From Clostridia bacterium (lineage in GTDB: Bacteria; Bacillota; Clostridia; Monoglobales; Monoglobaceae): a stretch of 64,000 nt of DNA. The position numbers and the translations under genes are program-made. The notes below the pieces were generated by a model. The model worked only from the letters and a program-made list of their open reading frames with translations. It was not told the origin of the DNA and did not search any database. Positions 36,417-45,543 of this stretch are shown here, piece by piece (within the stretch, counting starts at the first letter, position 1; every line of letters starts with the position of its first letter). The stretch is taken from the NCBI GenBank assembly GCA_017622215.1, contig JAGARO010000010.1:117094-181093 (forward strand), written 5' to 3'.

Positions 36417-36454
36417 TATATAGTAGAGTTCATCTTCGATCTCTCTGCTATATA
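36417..36454 (+). other. 12-bp hairpin before the secreted glycosidase
   Basis: TATATAGTAGAG and CTCTGCTATATA (36417-36428 / 36443-36454) pair with one G-U around a 14-nt loop. No T run follows. It may be a leader structure or a processing site in the 167-bp gap. Confidence 0.4.
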
Positions 36455-36496
36455 AAACCGAAGTATCGAAGAAAAAACATAAAAAGGAGTTTGATT

Positions 36497-39400
36497 ATGA
36501 AACAAGCATTCAAAAAAAGCGTATCGTTTTTGCTTGCATTTGTGATGGTTATGGGCATTTTCACCACCGTGCCATTAACAGCATTTGCAGCATCTATTGA
36601 TTACACCGAAGATGATGGTGACTATTACAACCTCATCTCTAAAAAAGACTGGGAACTTGCTCCTGGTATTGTTGAGTCTGAGATCATTCTCAATAACGAT
36701 GCAGGCTCTCATCGTCAGGTTGCACATGTTGTAGAGGTTGATATTAACAATCCCTACACAAAGGTTCTTCCTTCTTCGAAAGGAATGGTTCCCACTCCTG
36801 GTTCATATGGAGTTCAGATTATGTCTGAGCAAGCTAAATGGGCAGAAGCAAACGGCTACGGCAACGTAGTTGCTGCTATGAACATTTCGCTTAGCTGGTA
36901 TGATTCTGCATACTACATTCAGCATCCTGAGCTTGTAGGCGAGCCTCTTGGATACTTGGTTCTTGATGGTGAAGTTTATAAAAACTCTCAAGGTCAGACA
37001 TCCGGTGCTCAGACCTGTGTAGTTATTAACTTTGATGAAAAGGATGGCGAGGCAAGACCTGCTGATATGCCTAAGATCCTTATCCGTTCTACTGCTGACC
37101 CGATTACCGGTTGGGAGGAGCAGGTAATTCCTGCAAACTTCGGCTTCCTGGTAAAGGACGGAAAGAATCAGTATACTGAGAACCATACCTCTGATCCTGC
37201 ATCTCGTTCTTTTGTTGGTATAAAAGCGGATGGTACATTTGTTATGGTTATGAATGATGGTCGTCAGTCTCCATTCTCTGCTGGATTTAACAGTTATGAA
37301 ATGGCAGATTTTATGCTCTCTCTCGGATGTGTTGTTGCAGTTAACGGTGATGGCGGAGGATCTTCTGCATTCCTTTCTCAGCGTCCTGGTGAGGAACTTA
37401 AGCTTAACTGCTCTCCATCCGACGGCGCAGAGCGTCCTACTACCCATGGTATCTTGGTAATTTCTACAGCTCCCGCTACCGGTGAATTTGCTCGCGCAAA
37501 CATTACTGTTGAAAATGACTATTATACTCCCGGAAGCACTGTTAAATTCTCTGCTCTTGGTACTGACCTTGTAGGTACTTCTGCGGATATCCCTGCAGAT
37601 GTCACCTGGCAGCTAGCTGATCCTTCAATGGGTATCATTGAGGATGGTGTATTCGTATCCAACGGTAAGGTTGGTACTGCAACTGCTCAGTTGGTTTGGA
37701 ACGGTGAGGTCGTTGGTTCGGCTTCTGTTGAAATAGTAGTTCCTACCGAATTATCCTTTGTACAGGGCGTTATGACAGTTCCTTTTGATAAGGAAGTTAA
37801 CATCGGTTTGAAGGCTACTATCAATGGCGGTCTTATCGATGTTGTTCTTAAGCCTTCCGATATAACATTGACTACCACTAACGATGAGATTGGTACTTTT
37901 GACGGCTTTATGTTTACCTCGGTAAGCGAGGAGAACGTTCCTGCCGATCTTACAAGTACCCTTACCGCAACACTTGTACATGATACTACTCTTGTTGCAA
38001 CTGCATCTCTCAGCCTTGGTAAGGGTTCTGAGGTCCTCTTTGATTTTGAGGATGCTTCCGATATTGATGCTTGGAATATAGCTGACGTAAACGGTAATGA
38101 TGCAGGCTTCCATCAACAGCTCTCTTATGCTACAGCCGAGAATGGTGAGGTTCACGACGGTGACGGCTCAATGAGAGTTGAGATGAATCCTATTTCTGCT
38201 TCCGGTATTTCTTCGGGCGGGTATGCTCAATCTGACTTGTTCCTTGATAACGGAATTGTTGTTAAAAATGCTAAGTCTATTGGATTCTGGGCATATATTC
38301 CTGATGAATACGAACATTGCTGGATTCGTGTTCTTTATTGGTATGATTCAAATAATGACGGTATATACGAAAAGAAGAATACTATCACCGTTATCAACCA
38401 GCCGGAGGTCTATAATTCTTGGGATGAGTCCGGTTGGAAGTATTTTTCGGTTGACGTAAGTGCATATAAAGAGATTCTCATTCCTGGGCTTGATTGTAAG
38501 GAGAAAATTGGATATAATGCAACCAAGAATGATGCGAATAATTTCCGATTCATAGAATTTATGTTCCCACATACAAACACCAATGCTCTTTGGCAGACAT
38601 ACGGTACTATAAACGGCTTGCAGACCGTTTACGTTGATAACATTACCGCTGACTTCTCTGATGCAGTAGAGGATAGAGAAGCTCCTATATTTAGCAAGGT
38701 TGAGCTTGCAGGTAATGATACAGGTATCGCACTTAAAAAGTATGAGACTGTTACAACTGAAAGTAGTATGCTTACCGTAACTGCTACTGTTGCAGAAAAT
38801 ACTGCTAAGACCAACGCAACCGGCTTGGACGCTGCAAGCGCAAAGGCTTACGTTGACGGTGTTGAGGTTCCTGTAACCTTTGCAAACGGCAGAATGACTA
38901 TTAGCGACGTTGCAGTTGCTGATGGTATTCACCGTGTTAAGTTTGAGATCTGTGATAATATGGGTAATAAGTCTGTTGTTATCAGACTCATCAAGGTGGC
39001 TTCCGGTGTAGATGCATCTACGGTTCAGCTCGTTCCCGCAGATCCTACTCTTAATAATCTTTATGGCGGTTCTATTTACTGGATGAATATGAACGCAAAC
39101 AAGATCGAAACCATTCAGTCTGTAGAGACAATTATCGATCTTAACTACGCTAACCACTTCGAGCTTGATAATATGGTCTTGGCAGATGGCTTTACCGCAG
39201 AATATACGATCGACGTAGAAAATAACACTGCTACGATCGTTATCACACGTACCGGAAAGAATACTCAGACCGGTGCGGCTATACTTGCAGCACTTCCTGT
39301 TCGTGTAATATACTATGATACTGACATTAACATTGAAGGTTATACCGCAGAAACCTATTGGGATACCTACGGATTCTGGCCTTATGACGTAAAGGTTGAC

Positions 39401-41452
39401 GTTGATATGGGTGAGATCACTTATGTTGACGGCTATACCTCTAATGTTCTCGGCGCATTCTCTAACGAGGAATTTAGCGTTGATACAGAACTTCAGACTG
39501 CTTTCTCTGATTCTGAATTCAAGGCAGAGAGAGGAACCGCACACGTTCATACTCCTGTTGCTGTTGACGATATTCCTGCAACCTGCACCAAGCCTGGTTA
39601 CACCGGCAGAACTTACTGCGAAGTTTGTGATTCCGTTGTTGATTGGGGCACTACTATTCCTGCAACTGGGCATAAGTACACTGACATTGATGGCAAGCGT
39701 CAGTGTGGAGTATGTGGAGATCTATTTACAGGTACATTTGAAGGCAAGGAATATGTGGGTGGCGTCGTATCAGCTGATGGCTGGAATGAAGATAAGACAT
39801 CTTATTATAAAGATGGCGTAAAGCTTACAGGCTCTCATTTCATAGATGGCGTAATGTACACATTCGACGATAATGGTGTATATATGCCTAATTATAAGTA
39901 TGACGGCTTCTTCAGCATTGATGGTACTGTTATGTATTTTATTAACAATGAATATTTAACTGGTCAACATGTGTTAACTGGAGATGTTTATTACTTTAAC
40001 GAAAATGGCTACGGCTACGACAAGGATTTCGAGATTTGTGGTGAAATTTGTACATTTGAGTCTGGTAAATTTGTATCCAGTGAAGCAGGTGATATCTTGG
40101 ATGCAGGCTGGTGTGGTAAGGACGTAGTATATGTTGTATATGCAGACGGTCTCTTGAAACTCGGTGGCAGTGGAAACACATACGAATACGTAAATCATGG
40201 CAACCGTCCATTTATTGATTACTTGGAGCAGATTACAAAAATCTATGTAGGTAATGGTATTACTTATCTTGATTTGAACATTTTCGCATTCCTTATTGCA
40301 AGAGAAGTTACTTTTGAAGATGGAAGCACTTTGAAAAACATCAGCACTGGTGCATTCCACTCTATGCCTTATTTGAAAAGTATCAATATTCCTGAAGGCG
40401 TAACAAACATTGGTTCTATTGCATTCAAGAACTGTACAGCTCTCAGAGAAATCAATGTGCCCGCAAGCGTGAAGAACATTAGCAGCACGGCATTTAAGGG
40501 TTGTAACACTGCTTTGGTTTTTTACATTACTGAAGGTTCTGCAGCTGAAAAATTCGCCAACGCAAATGGCTTCGAAACAACAACTGAAGATTTCATCAGG
40601 AACGGCTTCGTAGAGGTTAACGATAAGCTCTACTATTATGTAAATGGCGTTAAGTGGACACAGCGCGGTTTCTTTAAGGTGGATGATGGTTATTACTACG
40701 CAACTGGTGACGGAAGCTTGCTCAGAAACCAGACTGAATGGGCCTCTATCACAAATGATCTTCTCCCGAAGGCACAGTATACATTTGATGCAAACGGTAA
40801 GGTCGTTCTTAAGAATGGTTTCGTGGAAGAGAACGGAGAATTCTATTACTATGTTGATGGCATTAAGTGGACACAGCGTGGTCTCTTCATGGTAGGCGAT
40901 GATTTCTACTATGCGAAAGGTGACGGAAGCTTACTCAGAAATCAAACTGAATGGGCATCTATCACAAATGATCTTCTCCCGAAGGCACAGTATACATTTG
41001 ATGCAAACGGTAAGATCGTTCTTAAGAATGGTTTTGTAGAGGAGAACAGCGAGATTTACTACTATGTAAATGGCGTTAAGTGGACACAGCGTGGTGTATT
41101 CCAAGTAGGAAATGATTTCTATTACGCAAAGGGTAATGGCGCGCTTCTTAGAAATTGCCGTGAATGGGCTTCTATTACCAATGGATTGATTGAGAAAGCA
41201 ATCTATGATTTCGATGAAAATGGTAAGATTGCAATCAAAAACGGCTTTGTAGAAGAAGATGGCGAAATTTACTATTATGTAAATGGCGTTAAGTGGACAC
41301 AGCGCGGTGTGTTCCAAGTAGGAAACGATTTCTATTACGCAAAGGGTAACGGCGCTCTTCTTAGAAATTGCCGTGAATGGGCTTCTATTACCAATGGATT
41401 GATTGAGAAAGCAATCTATGATTTCGATGAAAATGGTAAGATTGTTATCTGA
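36497..41452 (+). CDS. Secreted phosphodiester glycosidase (NAGPA domain) with LRR and tandem wall-binding-like repeats
   Basis: The 1651-residue exported protein has a signal peptide (1-31, cut near TAFA|A), a NAGPA-type phosphodiester glycosidase domain (about 45-325) with the signature NGDGGGSS (about 282) and RPTTHGILV, Ig/bacterial surface domains, a beta-sandwich CBM-like region (about 515-730), a cysteine-bearing ATCTKPGYTGRTYCEVC segment (about 1030), Tyr/Gly-rich units, a BspA-type leucine-rich repeat patch (about 1260-1340) and four 71-residue repeats (1369-1651). The NAGPA family removes sugars linked through a 1-phosphodiester. The repeats (YYYV-G-KWTQRG) look like choline- or glucan-binding modules. 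ATG 36497 follows GGAG by 7 bp. Confidence 0.85.
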   Translation: MKQAFKKSVSFLLAFVMVMGIFTTVPLTAFAASIDYTEDDGDYYNLISKKDWELAPGIVESEIILNNDAGSHRQVAHVVEVDINNPYTKVLPSSKGMVPTPGSYGVQIMSEQAKWAEANGYGNVVAAMNISLSWYDSAYYIQHPELVGEPLGYLVLDGEVYKNSQGQTSGAQTCVVINFDEKDGEARPADMPKILIRSTADPITGWEEQVIPANFGFLVKDGKNQYTENHTSDPASRSFVGIKADGTFVMVMNDGRQSPFSAGFNSYEMADFMLSLGCVVAVNGDGGGSSAFLSQRPGEELKLNCSPSDGAERPTTHGILVISTAPATGEFARANITVENDYYTPGSTVKFSALGTDLVGTSADIPADVTWQLADPSMGIIEDGVFVSNGKVGTATAQLVWNGEVVGSASVEIVVPTELSFVQGVMTVPFDKEVNIGLKATINGGLIDVVLKPSDITLTTTNDEIGTFDGFMFTSVSEENVPADLTSTLTATLVHDTTLVATASLSLGKGSEVLFDFEDASDIDAWNIADVNGNDAGFHQQLSYATAENGEVHDGDGSMRVEMNPISASGISSGGYAQSDLFLDNGIVVKNAKSIGFWAYIPDEYEHCWIRVLYWYDSNNDGIYEKKNTITVINQPEVYNSWDESGWKYFSVDVSAYKEILIPGLDCKEKIGYNATKNDANNFRFIEFMFPHTNTNALWQTYGTINGLQTVYVDNITADFSDAVEDREAPIFSKVELAGNDTGIALKKYETVTTESSMLTVTATVAENTAKTNATGLDAASAKAYVDGVEVPVTFANGRMTISDVAVADGIHRVKFEICDNMGNKSVVIRLIKVASGVDASTVQLVPADPTLNNLYGGSIYWMNMNANKIETIQSVETIIDLNYANHFELDNMVLADGFTAEYTIDVENNTATIVITRTGKNTQTGAAILAALPVRVIYYDTDINIEGYTAETYWDTYGFWPYDVKVDVDMGEITYVDGYTSNVLGAFSNEEFSVDTELQTAFSDSEFKAERGTAHVHTPVAVDDIPATCTKPGYTGRTYCEVCDSVVDWGTTIPATGHKYTDIDGKRQCGVCGDLFTGTFEGKEYVGGVVSADGWNEDKTSYYKDGVKLTGSHFIDGVMYTFDDNGVYMPNYKYDGFFSIDGTVMYFINNEYLTGQHVLTGDVYYFNENGYGYDKDFEICGEICTFESGKFVSSEAGDILDAGWCGKDVVYVVYADGLLKLGGSGNTYEYVNHGNRPFIDYLEQITKIYVGNGITYLDLNIFAFLIAREVTFEDGSTLKNISTGAFHSMPYLKSINIPEGVTNIGSIAFKNCTALREINVPASVKNISSTAFKGCNTALVFYITEGSAAEKFANANGFETTTEDFIRNGFVEVNDKLYYYVNGVKWTQRGFFKVDDGYYYATGDGSLLRNQTEWASITNDLLPKAQYTFDANGKVVLKNGFVEENGEFYYYVDGIKWTQRGLFMVGDDFYYAKGDGSLLRNQTEWASITNDLLPKAQYTFDANGKIVLKNGFVEENSEIYYYVNGVKWTQRGVFQVGNDFYYAKGNGALLRNCREWASITNGLIEKAIYDFDENGKIAIKNGFVEEDGEIYYYVNGVKWTQRGVFQVGNDFYYAKGNGALLRNCREWASITNGLIEKAIYDFDENGKIVI
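40601..41449 (+). repeat. Four 213-bp tandem repeats in the glycosidase gene
   Basis: Units begin at 40601, 40814, 41027 and 41240, each exactly 71 codons, with the core YYYVNGVKWTQRG. Units 3 and 4 are nearly identical in DNA, and units 1 and 2 share long identical stretches, so the array grew by recent duplication and can change copy number. Confidence 0.9.
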
Positions 41453-41469
41453 TAGCCTTTGATTCAACG

Positions 41470-41517
41470 GCTGACGCGGTACGGTGAAGACTGCGCCGCG
41501 TCAGCTCTTTATTACTT
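41470..41517 (+). terminator. Terminator after glycosidase gene
   Basis: GCTGACGCGG / CCGCGTCAGC (41470-41479 / 41496-41505) is a perfect GC-rich 10-bp stem followed by TCTTTATTACTTT. It may reduce read-through into the second half of the locus. Confidence 0.7.
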
Positions 41518-41532
41518 TAGGAGTGGGGATTT

Positions 41533-42312
41533 GTGAATGTTCAGGTTTTGATTGCGACCATGAATCAAATGGACCAAACGATCTTAGATAGAATGAATAT
41601 TCAAACGGATGCAATAGTCGGCAATCAGTGCGATAGAAACGAGATAAAGGACTTTACTTACAAAGATCAGTCTATCAAGTGGCTTTCATTCAAAGAAAGA
41701 GGCGTTGGCTTGAATAGGAATAATTTACTTATGAGAGCGACAAGCGGTATTGTTAAGTTTGCGGATGATGATATGGTTTTTACAGATCATTATGAAGAGA
41801 TCATCACAGAAGCGTATAAAAAACTTCCTCATGCGGATGTTATCATATTTGATTTACAATATCCAGATCGTCCGAGAAAGCCGATTACTAAAATAGAAAG
41901 ACTTACTGCAAGAAAATGTATGCGTTTTGGTGCAGCGCGTATTTCTGCAAAATTAGAGTCCCTTCGCATACATGGGATAAGTTTTAATTTGTGTTTCGGT
42001 GGCGGCGCGCGATTTAGTAGTGGAGAAGATTCTCTTTTTCTGATGGATTGTATTCGCAAAGGCTTAAAAATATATTCTTACCCTGTTGTAATAGCTAAAT
42101 TGCTTGAACGCAAATCAACGTGGTTTGTAGGCTATAATGATAAGTATTTTTTTGATAAGGGAGTATTGTTTTCATTATTGTATCCTCGATTGTGCAAAGT
42201 TTACGCAATAATTCATTGCGTGAAACAATATCGTCAATACGGAGAATACGGTTTGTTGAGTGCTTACCGGCAAATAAGAAGAGGAATACGGTACAGAAAA
42301 AGGTATTTGTGA
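41533..42312 (+). CDS. Glycosyltransferase, GT2-like
   Basis: The 259-residue protein has a GT-A layout: VQVLIATMNQMDQ at the N-terminus, WLSFKERGVGLNRNNLLMRA and KFADDDMVF (D-D-D metal motif at about 79-81), then GEDSLFLMDCIRKG. It resembles small EPS transferases that precede polymerase genes. GTG 41533 was chosen: AGGAG and GGGGA lie just upstream and no ATG exists before the conserved strand. Its stop overlaps the next gene start by one base (TGATG). Confidence 0.82.
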   Translation: MNVQVLIATMNQMDQTILDRMNIQTDAIVGNQCDRNEIKDFTYKDQSIKWLSFKERGVGLNRNNLLMRATSGIVKFADDDMVFTDHYEEIITEAYKKLPHADVIIFDLQYPDRPRKPITKIERLTARKCMRFGAARISAKLESLRIHGISFNLCFGGGARFSSGEDSLFLMDCIRKGLKIYSYPVVIAKLLERKSTWFVGYNDKYFFDKGVLFSLLYPRLCKVYAIIHCVKQYRQYGEYGLLSAYRQIRRGIRYRKRYL

Positions 42313-43373
42313 TGTTTGATTTTCAATCAATTGTTATTTATTTGGGATTGGCACTTTTAACGTTCTATATTGCCAAATATGCGGAATTTACTAACAGCAG
42401 AAGAGCGGTTTGGCTTATTGTGTTTTCATTCTCATTGATAGCTGGACTTCGGGCAGCATCGGTTGGAATTGATACCAAGAGATACCATGATATATTTACT
42501 AATATATCAATTAGACAAACGAATAAAATATTCGCAATAGAAAATGGATTTATCTATATTTGTAAAGGATTATTAAGCCTGTGGAATAACAATCAGTTTT
42601 TGATTTTCTTGTTAGGCTTTGTTTCATACGCTCTATGTATATTCAGATTGTGGAAAGACCGCAATTACATTTCGTTTAGATGGGCGGTTCTTGTTTACAA
42701 CGTTTTATTTTTTTCATTTTCGCTCAACGGACTTCGCCAATTCATCGCGGTTTCGATCGTATTTTTTGCAACCGCATTTATAAGAGAAGGAAAATACATC
42801 AAATTCGCATTTGCAATCTTGATTGCTTCTTTGTTCCATCTATCTGCAATTGCAGGCTTTGCGTATTTGTTTTTTGAAATACTGTTTTTTAAATATTTTG
42901 AATTGAAACGAAAATTGCTCATTTTCTCATTTATAGGTATATGCGGATTATTTGCGCTTTCGATGTTATCGGATGTGCTGAACAAATATATGGGCTTTTT
43001 TGAGGATCGTGTGCAATCATTTGGATTTATGATGCTTATTAAGATTGCATTGCTGGTGTTCTCGATTATTCTTATGGGAAAATTACAGGATTCAGAAGAA
43101 CGGATTTTTTGCTCTAGTAGCAGGTATAACTATTTTATAGGTCTTTTGTTAAACTCTTTAAGCTATTTCTTCATGTATATGGGGAGAATCGGCATGTATT
43201 TTTATGTGTTTGAAGCGATCTATATCGGATATTGGTTTAAGAAGAAAAACCAAACGGTATTTGAGTTGTTACTCAAATGTGCGTATGTAGCTATCTTACT
43301 TTATTACATCTATGATAGTGTGACTAGTGGTCCTAATGGTGAGATTCCATACCGTTTCTTTTGGCAGAATTAG
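42312..43373 (+). CDS. EpsG-like / Wzy-type polysaccharide polymerase, polytopic membrane protein
   Basis: The 353-residue protein has about ten hydrophobic helices, an RAASVGIDTKRYHDIF loop after the second helix, and SFSLNGLRQFIAVSIV in the middle; both are hallmarks of the EpsG family of O-antigen-polymerase-like proteins. It would join repeat units on the outer face of the membrane. ATG 42312 overlaps the preceding stop; a longer frame would run 120 bp inside the upstream gene. Confidence 0.85.
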   Translation: MFDFQSIVIYLGLALLTFYIAKYAEFTNSRRAVWLIVFSFSLIAGLRAASVGIDTKRYHDIFTNISIRQTNKIFAIENGFIYICKGLLSLWNNNQFLIFLLGFVSYALCIFRLWKDRNYISFRWAVLVYNVLFFSFSLNGLRQFIAVSIVFFATAFIREGKYIKFAFAILIASLFHLSAIAGFAYLFFEILFFKYFELKRKLLIFSFIGICGLFALSMLSDVLNKYMGFFEDRVQSFGFMMLIKIALLVFSIILMGKLQDSEERIFCSSSRYNYFIGLLLNSLSYFFMYMGRIGMYFYVFEAIYIGYWFKKKNQTVFELLLKCAYVAILLYYIYDSVTSGPNGEIPYRFFWQN

Positions 43374-43387
43374 AAAGGGAGGAGACG

Positions 43388-44356
43388 ATGTTTTCGGTGA
43401 TTATTCCCGCATATAATGCGGAAAAATTCATAGATAATTCCGTAAAAAGCGTACTTTCGCAGACATGCGGAGATTTTGAACTGATTATTATTGATGATGG
43501 TTCATGTGATGGGACACGAAAAAAAATAGCTGGATACAGCGATACAAGGATCAAATATATTTATCAGAAAAATAGCGGCGTATCTTCTGCGCGTAATCGG
43601 GGAATTTGCGAGAGCAAAGGTGAGTTTATATGCTTTTTGGATTCGGATGATGAATGGAAAATCAATCATTTAGAAACCCTTGTCAGTTTGATCAAAAAGT
43701 ATGAGTATTGCGGTATGTTCTTGACAGGTTATGATATTCGACTTAATACAGGCGAACTAATTCATAAATCGGAACAGATTCTTAAGAGATTGAATCATGA
43801 GCATATAGAAAGTGATAATGGCTTTGATGTTTTGCTGAAGCACGGGTATTTTTTTAATACAAATACCGTTTGCTGTCGCAAAGAAGTGTTTGATCGGGTT
43901 GGTCTGTTTGAGGTTGGTGTAAAAAACGGGGAAGACGATGATATGTGGTACAGAATTTTTTCATACTATTCTATTGCTATCACCAAAAAGTCTACAACTA
44001 TTTATAATCGTGACAACTGCGGAGCAACTAGTCGTAGAACGGTGATTACCGAACCGTTTTTTATGAAAAGAGTTAAAGAAATGCTGCGTTCTGAAGAGAT
44101 TTTGCCAGTCAGAAAAAAAGGAATACAGTTATGGGCAGAGCAGAATAAACTATCGCGTGTGAGACAGTACCTTCTTGCAGGAAATAAGAAAGATGCTTTC
44201 TGCCTTTTTAAACAAATTGATTTTAAAAAATCCAATAAAACAAGATATTTGCAGACCTTGCTGTGTTGGGTGGTTCCAACGAAAATAATCCGGAAATACA
44301 TTGACACAAGGGATTACGGCTATTACAGTGAGACAAAACCAGGAGATGTAAGATGA
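43388..44356 (+). CDS. Family 2 glycosyltransferase
   Basis: The 322-residue GT-A transferase has FSVIIPAYNAEKFI, ELIIIDDGSCDGT, NSGVSSARNRGICESKGEFI and the metal-binding FLDSDDEW (about 85-92), with GEDDDMWYR as the acceptor/base region. It is the third GT2 member in the locus. AGGGAGGAG lies just before ATG 43388; the longer frame overlaps the polymerase gene. It overlaps the next gene by four bases. Confidence 0.92.
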   Translation: MFSVIIPAYNAEKFIDNSVKSVLSQTCGDFELIIIDDGSCDGTRKKIAGYSDTRIKYIYQKNSGVSSARNRGICESKGEFICFLDSDDEWKINHLETLVSLIKKYEYCGMFLTGYDIRLNTGELIHKSEQILKRLNHEHIESDNGFDVLLKHGYFFNTNTVCCRKEVFDRVGLFEVGVKNGEDDDMWYRIFSYYSIAITKKSTTIYNRDNCGATSRRTVITEPFFMKRVKEMLRSEEILPVRKKGIQLWAEQNKLSRVRQYLLAGNKKDAFCLFKQIDFKKSNKTRYLQTLLCWVVPTKIIRKYIDTRDYGYYSETKPGDVR

Positions 44357-45483
44357 AGATAGGAATCCTGACGCATTTTTACAATAGTATCAATTACGGC
44401 GGTGTTTTGCAGGCATACGCGCTTTGTAAACACTTAAACGACCGTGACGGATATTCTGCCGAACAAATTCTATATAAGCACGTTTCGATCCTAGTTGGTG
44501 ATTCCAAGATGACCTGCAAAGAATTTTTAAAAAAGCTACACGCAAAACTGACAAAAGAATTATATCGACAGAAGAATGAAGATATCCGAAAGAGAATGGA
44601 GAATTCATTTAAGGCTTTTCGTGAAAGTGTTCCACATACGAGGCGAGTCTATACTGTTGATACCGTCGGAGAGATTTCCGATGATTACGATGTATTGATA
44701 GCGGGAAGCGATCAAGTCTGGAATCCGCTTTGGTACGATCCAGCTTATATGCTACATTTTGCGGGCGAACATACACGTAAAATTTCCTATGCGGCAAGCA
44801 TTGGAATTCATGTTCTGGATGATGAGCAGAAACAGCTTTTTCGCACGAACATCAGCGATTTCGACGGCATTTCTGTCAGAGAAAGAGCTGCAGCGGAGGT
44901 TTTGTCTCCATTGATTGGAAAAGAAGTGCAGATTTGCGTAGATCCTACGTTGCTTTTGACCGCGGATGAGTGGAATGCGATTGCATCGGAAAGAAAAATT
45001 CAGGAAAAATACATTTTTCTATATTTTCTCGGTGATGATAGGAAATCGAGAAAAGAGGCGGAGAGTTTTGCAGAAAAAAAAGGTATGAAACTGATAATGA
45101 TTCCGGATCTTATGGGTAAATATAGGAAAATTGATCGAGTGATCAAAGCGGAATATATCATGGATGCAACTCCGTGGGATTTTATTTCATTGATCAAGCA
45201 TGCAGAATATGTTTTTACAGATAGCTTTCATGCTTGCGTATTTTCGCTTTTGTATCAAAAAGATTTTTTTGCTTTTCCTCGTTCGGGAAAAATTAAAATG
45301 GAATCGCGAATACAGAATTTAACGGAGTTATTTGAATGTCCAGAGCGCTTCTGTATAAATAGGAGTGGAACGATGGAATATCTGTTATCATTGCATAGTA
45401 TTGATTATGGGAGAGAACAAAAACGATTTTTAGAAGCGAAACAAGTATCTATCGATTACTTGAATAAAATTTTGGATAAATGA
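44353..45483 (+). CDS. Polysaccharide pyruvyl transferase family protein
   Basis: The 376-residue protein has the features of the family (CsaB/WcaK type): IGILTHFYNSINYGGVLQAYAL, DVLIAGSDQVWNP, ISYAASIG, VRERAAAEVLS, CVDPTLLL and the C-terminal FTDSFHACVFSLL. The family adds pyruvate ketals from phosphoenolpyruvate to sugars, giving a negative charge. The ATG overlaps the upstream stop (ATGA). The Fe-S protein gene two genes downstream is a frequent companion. Confidence 0.9.
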   Translation: MKIGILTHFYNSINYGGVLQAYALCKHLNDRDGYSAEQILYKHVSILVGDSKMTCKEFLKKLHAKLTKELYRQKNEDIRKRMENSFKAFRESVPHTRRVYTVDTVGEISDDYDVLIAGSDQVWNPLWYDPAYMLHFAGEHTRKISYAASIGIHVLDDEQKQLFRTNISDFDGISVRERAAAEVLSPLIGKEVQICVDPTLLLTADEWNAIASERKIQEKYIFLYFLGDDRKSRKEAESFAEKKGMKLIMIPDLMGKYRKIDRVIKAEYIMDATPWDFISLIKHAEYVFTDSFHACVFSLLYQKDFFAFPRSGKIKMESRIQNLTELFECPERFCINRSGTMEYLLSLHSIDYGREQKRFLEAKQVSIDYLNKILDK

Positions 45484-45543
45484 TCGTGTAAAACTGTCAA
45501 TTAGCGAAAATATGGATTGTACAGTAAAAAGAAAGGTCGGATA

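Noticed and set aside
36803..39673. Long minus-strand frames of 214 and 441 codons inside the glycosidase gene
   Set aside because: They mirror the repetitive codon usage of the real gene on the plus strand, lack ribosome sites and show no recognisable motif.
40601..41449. CRISPR-like array
   Set aside because: The repeats are 213-bp coding units without spacers. No CRISPR array or cas gene was seen anywhere in the window.
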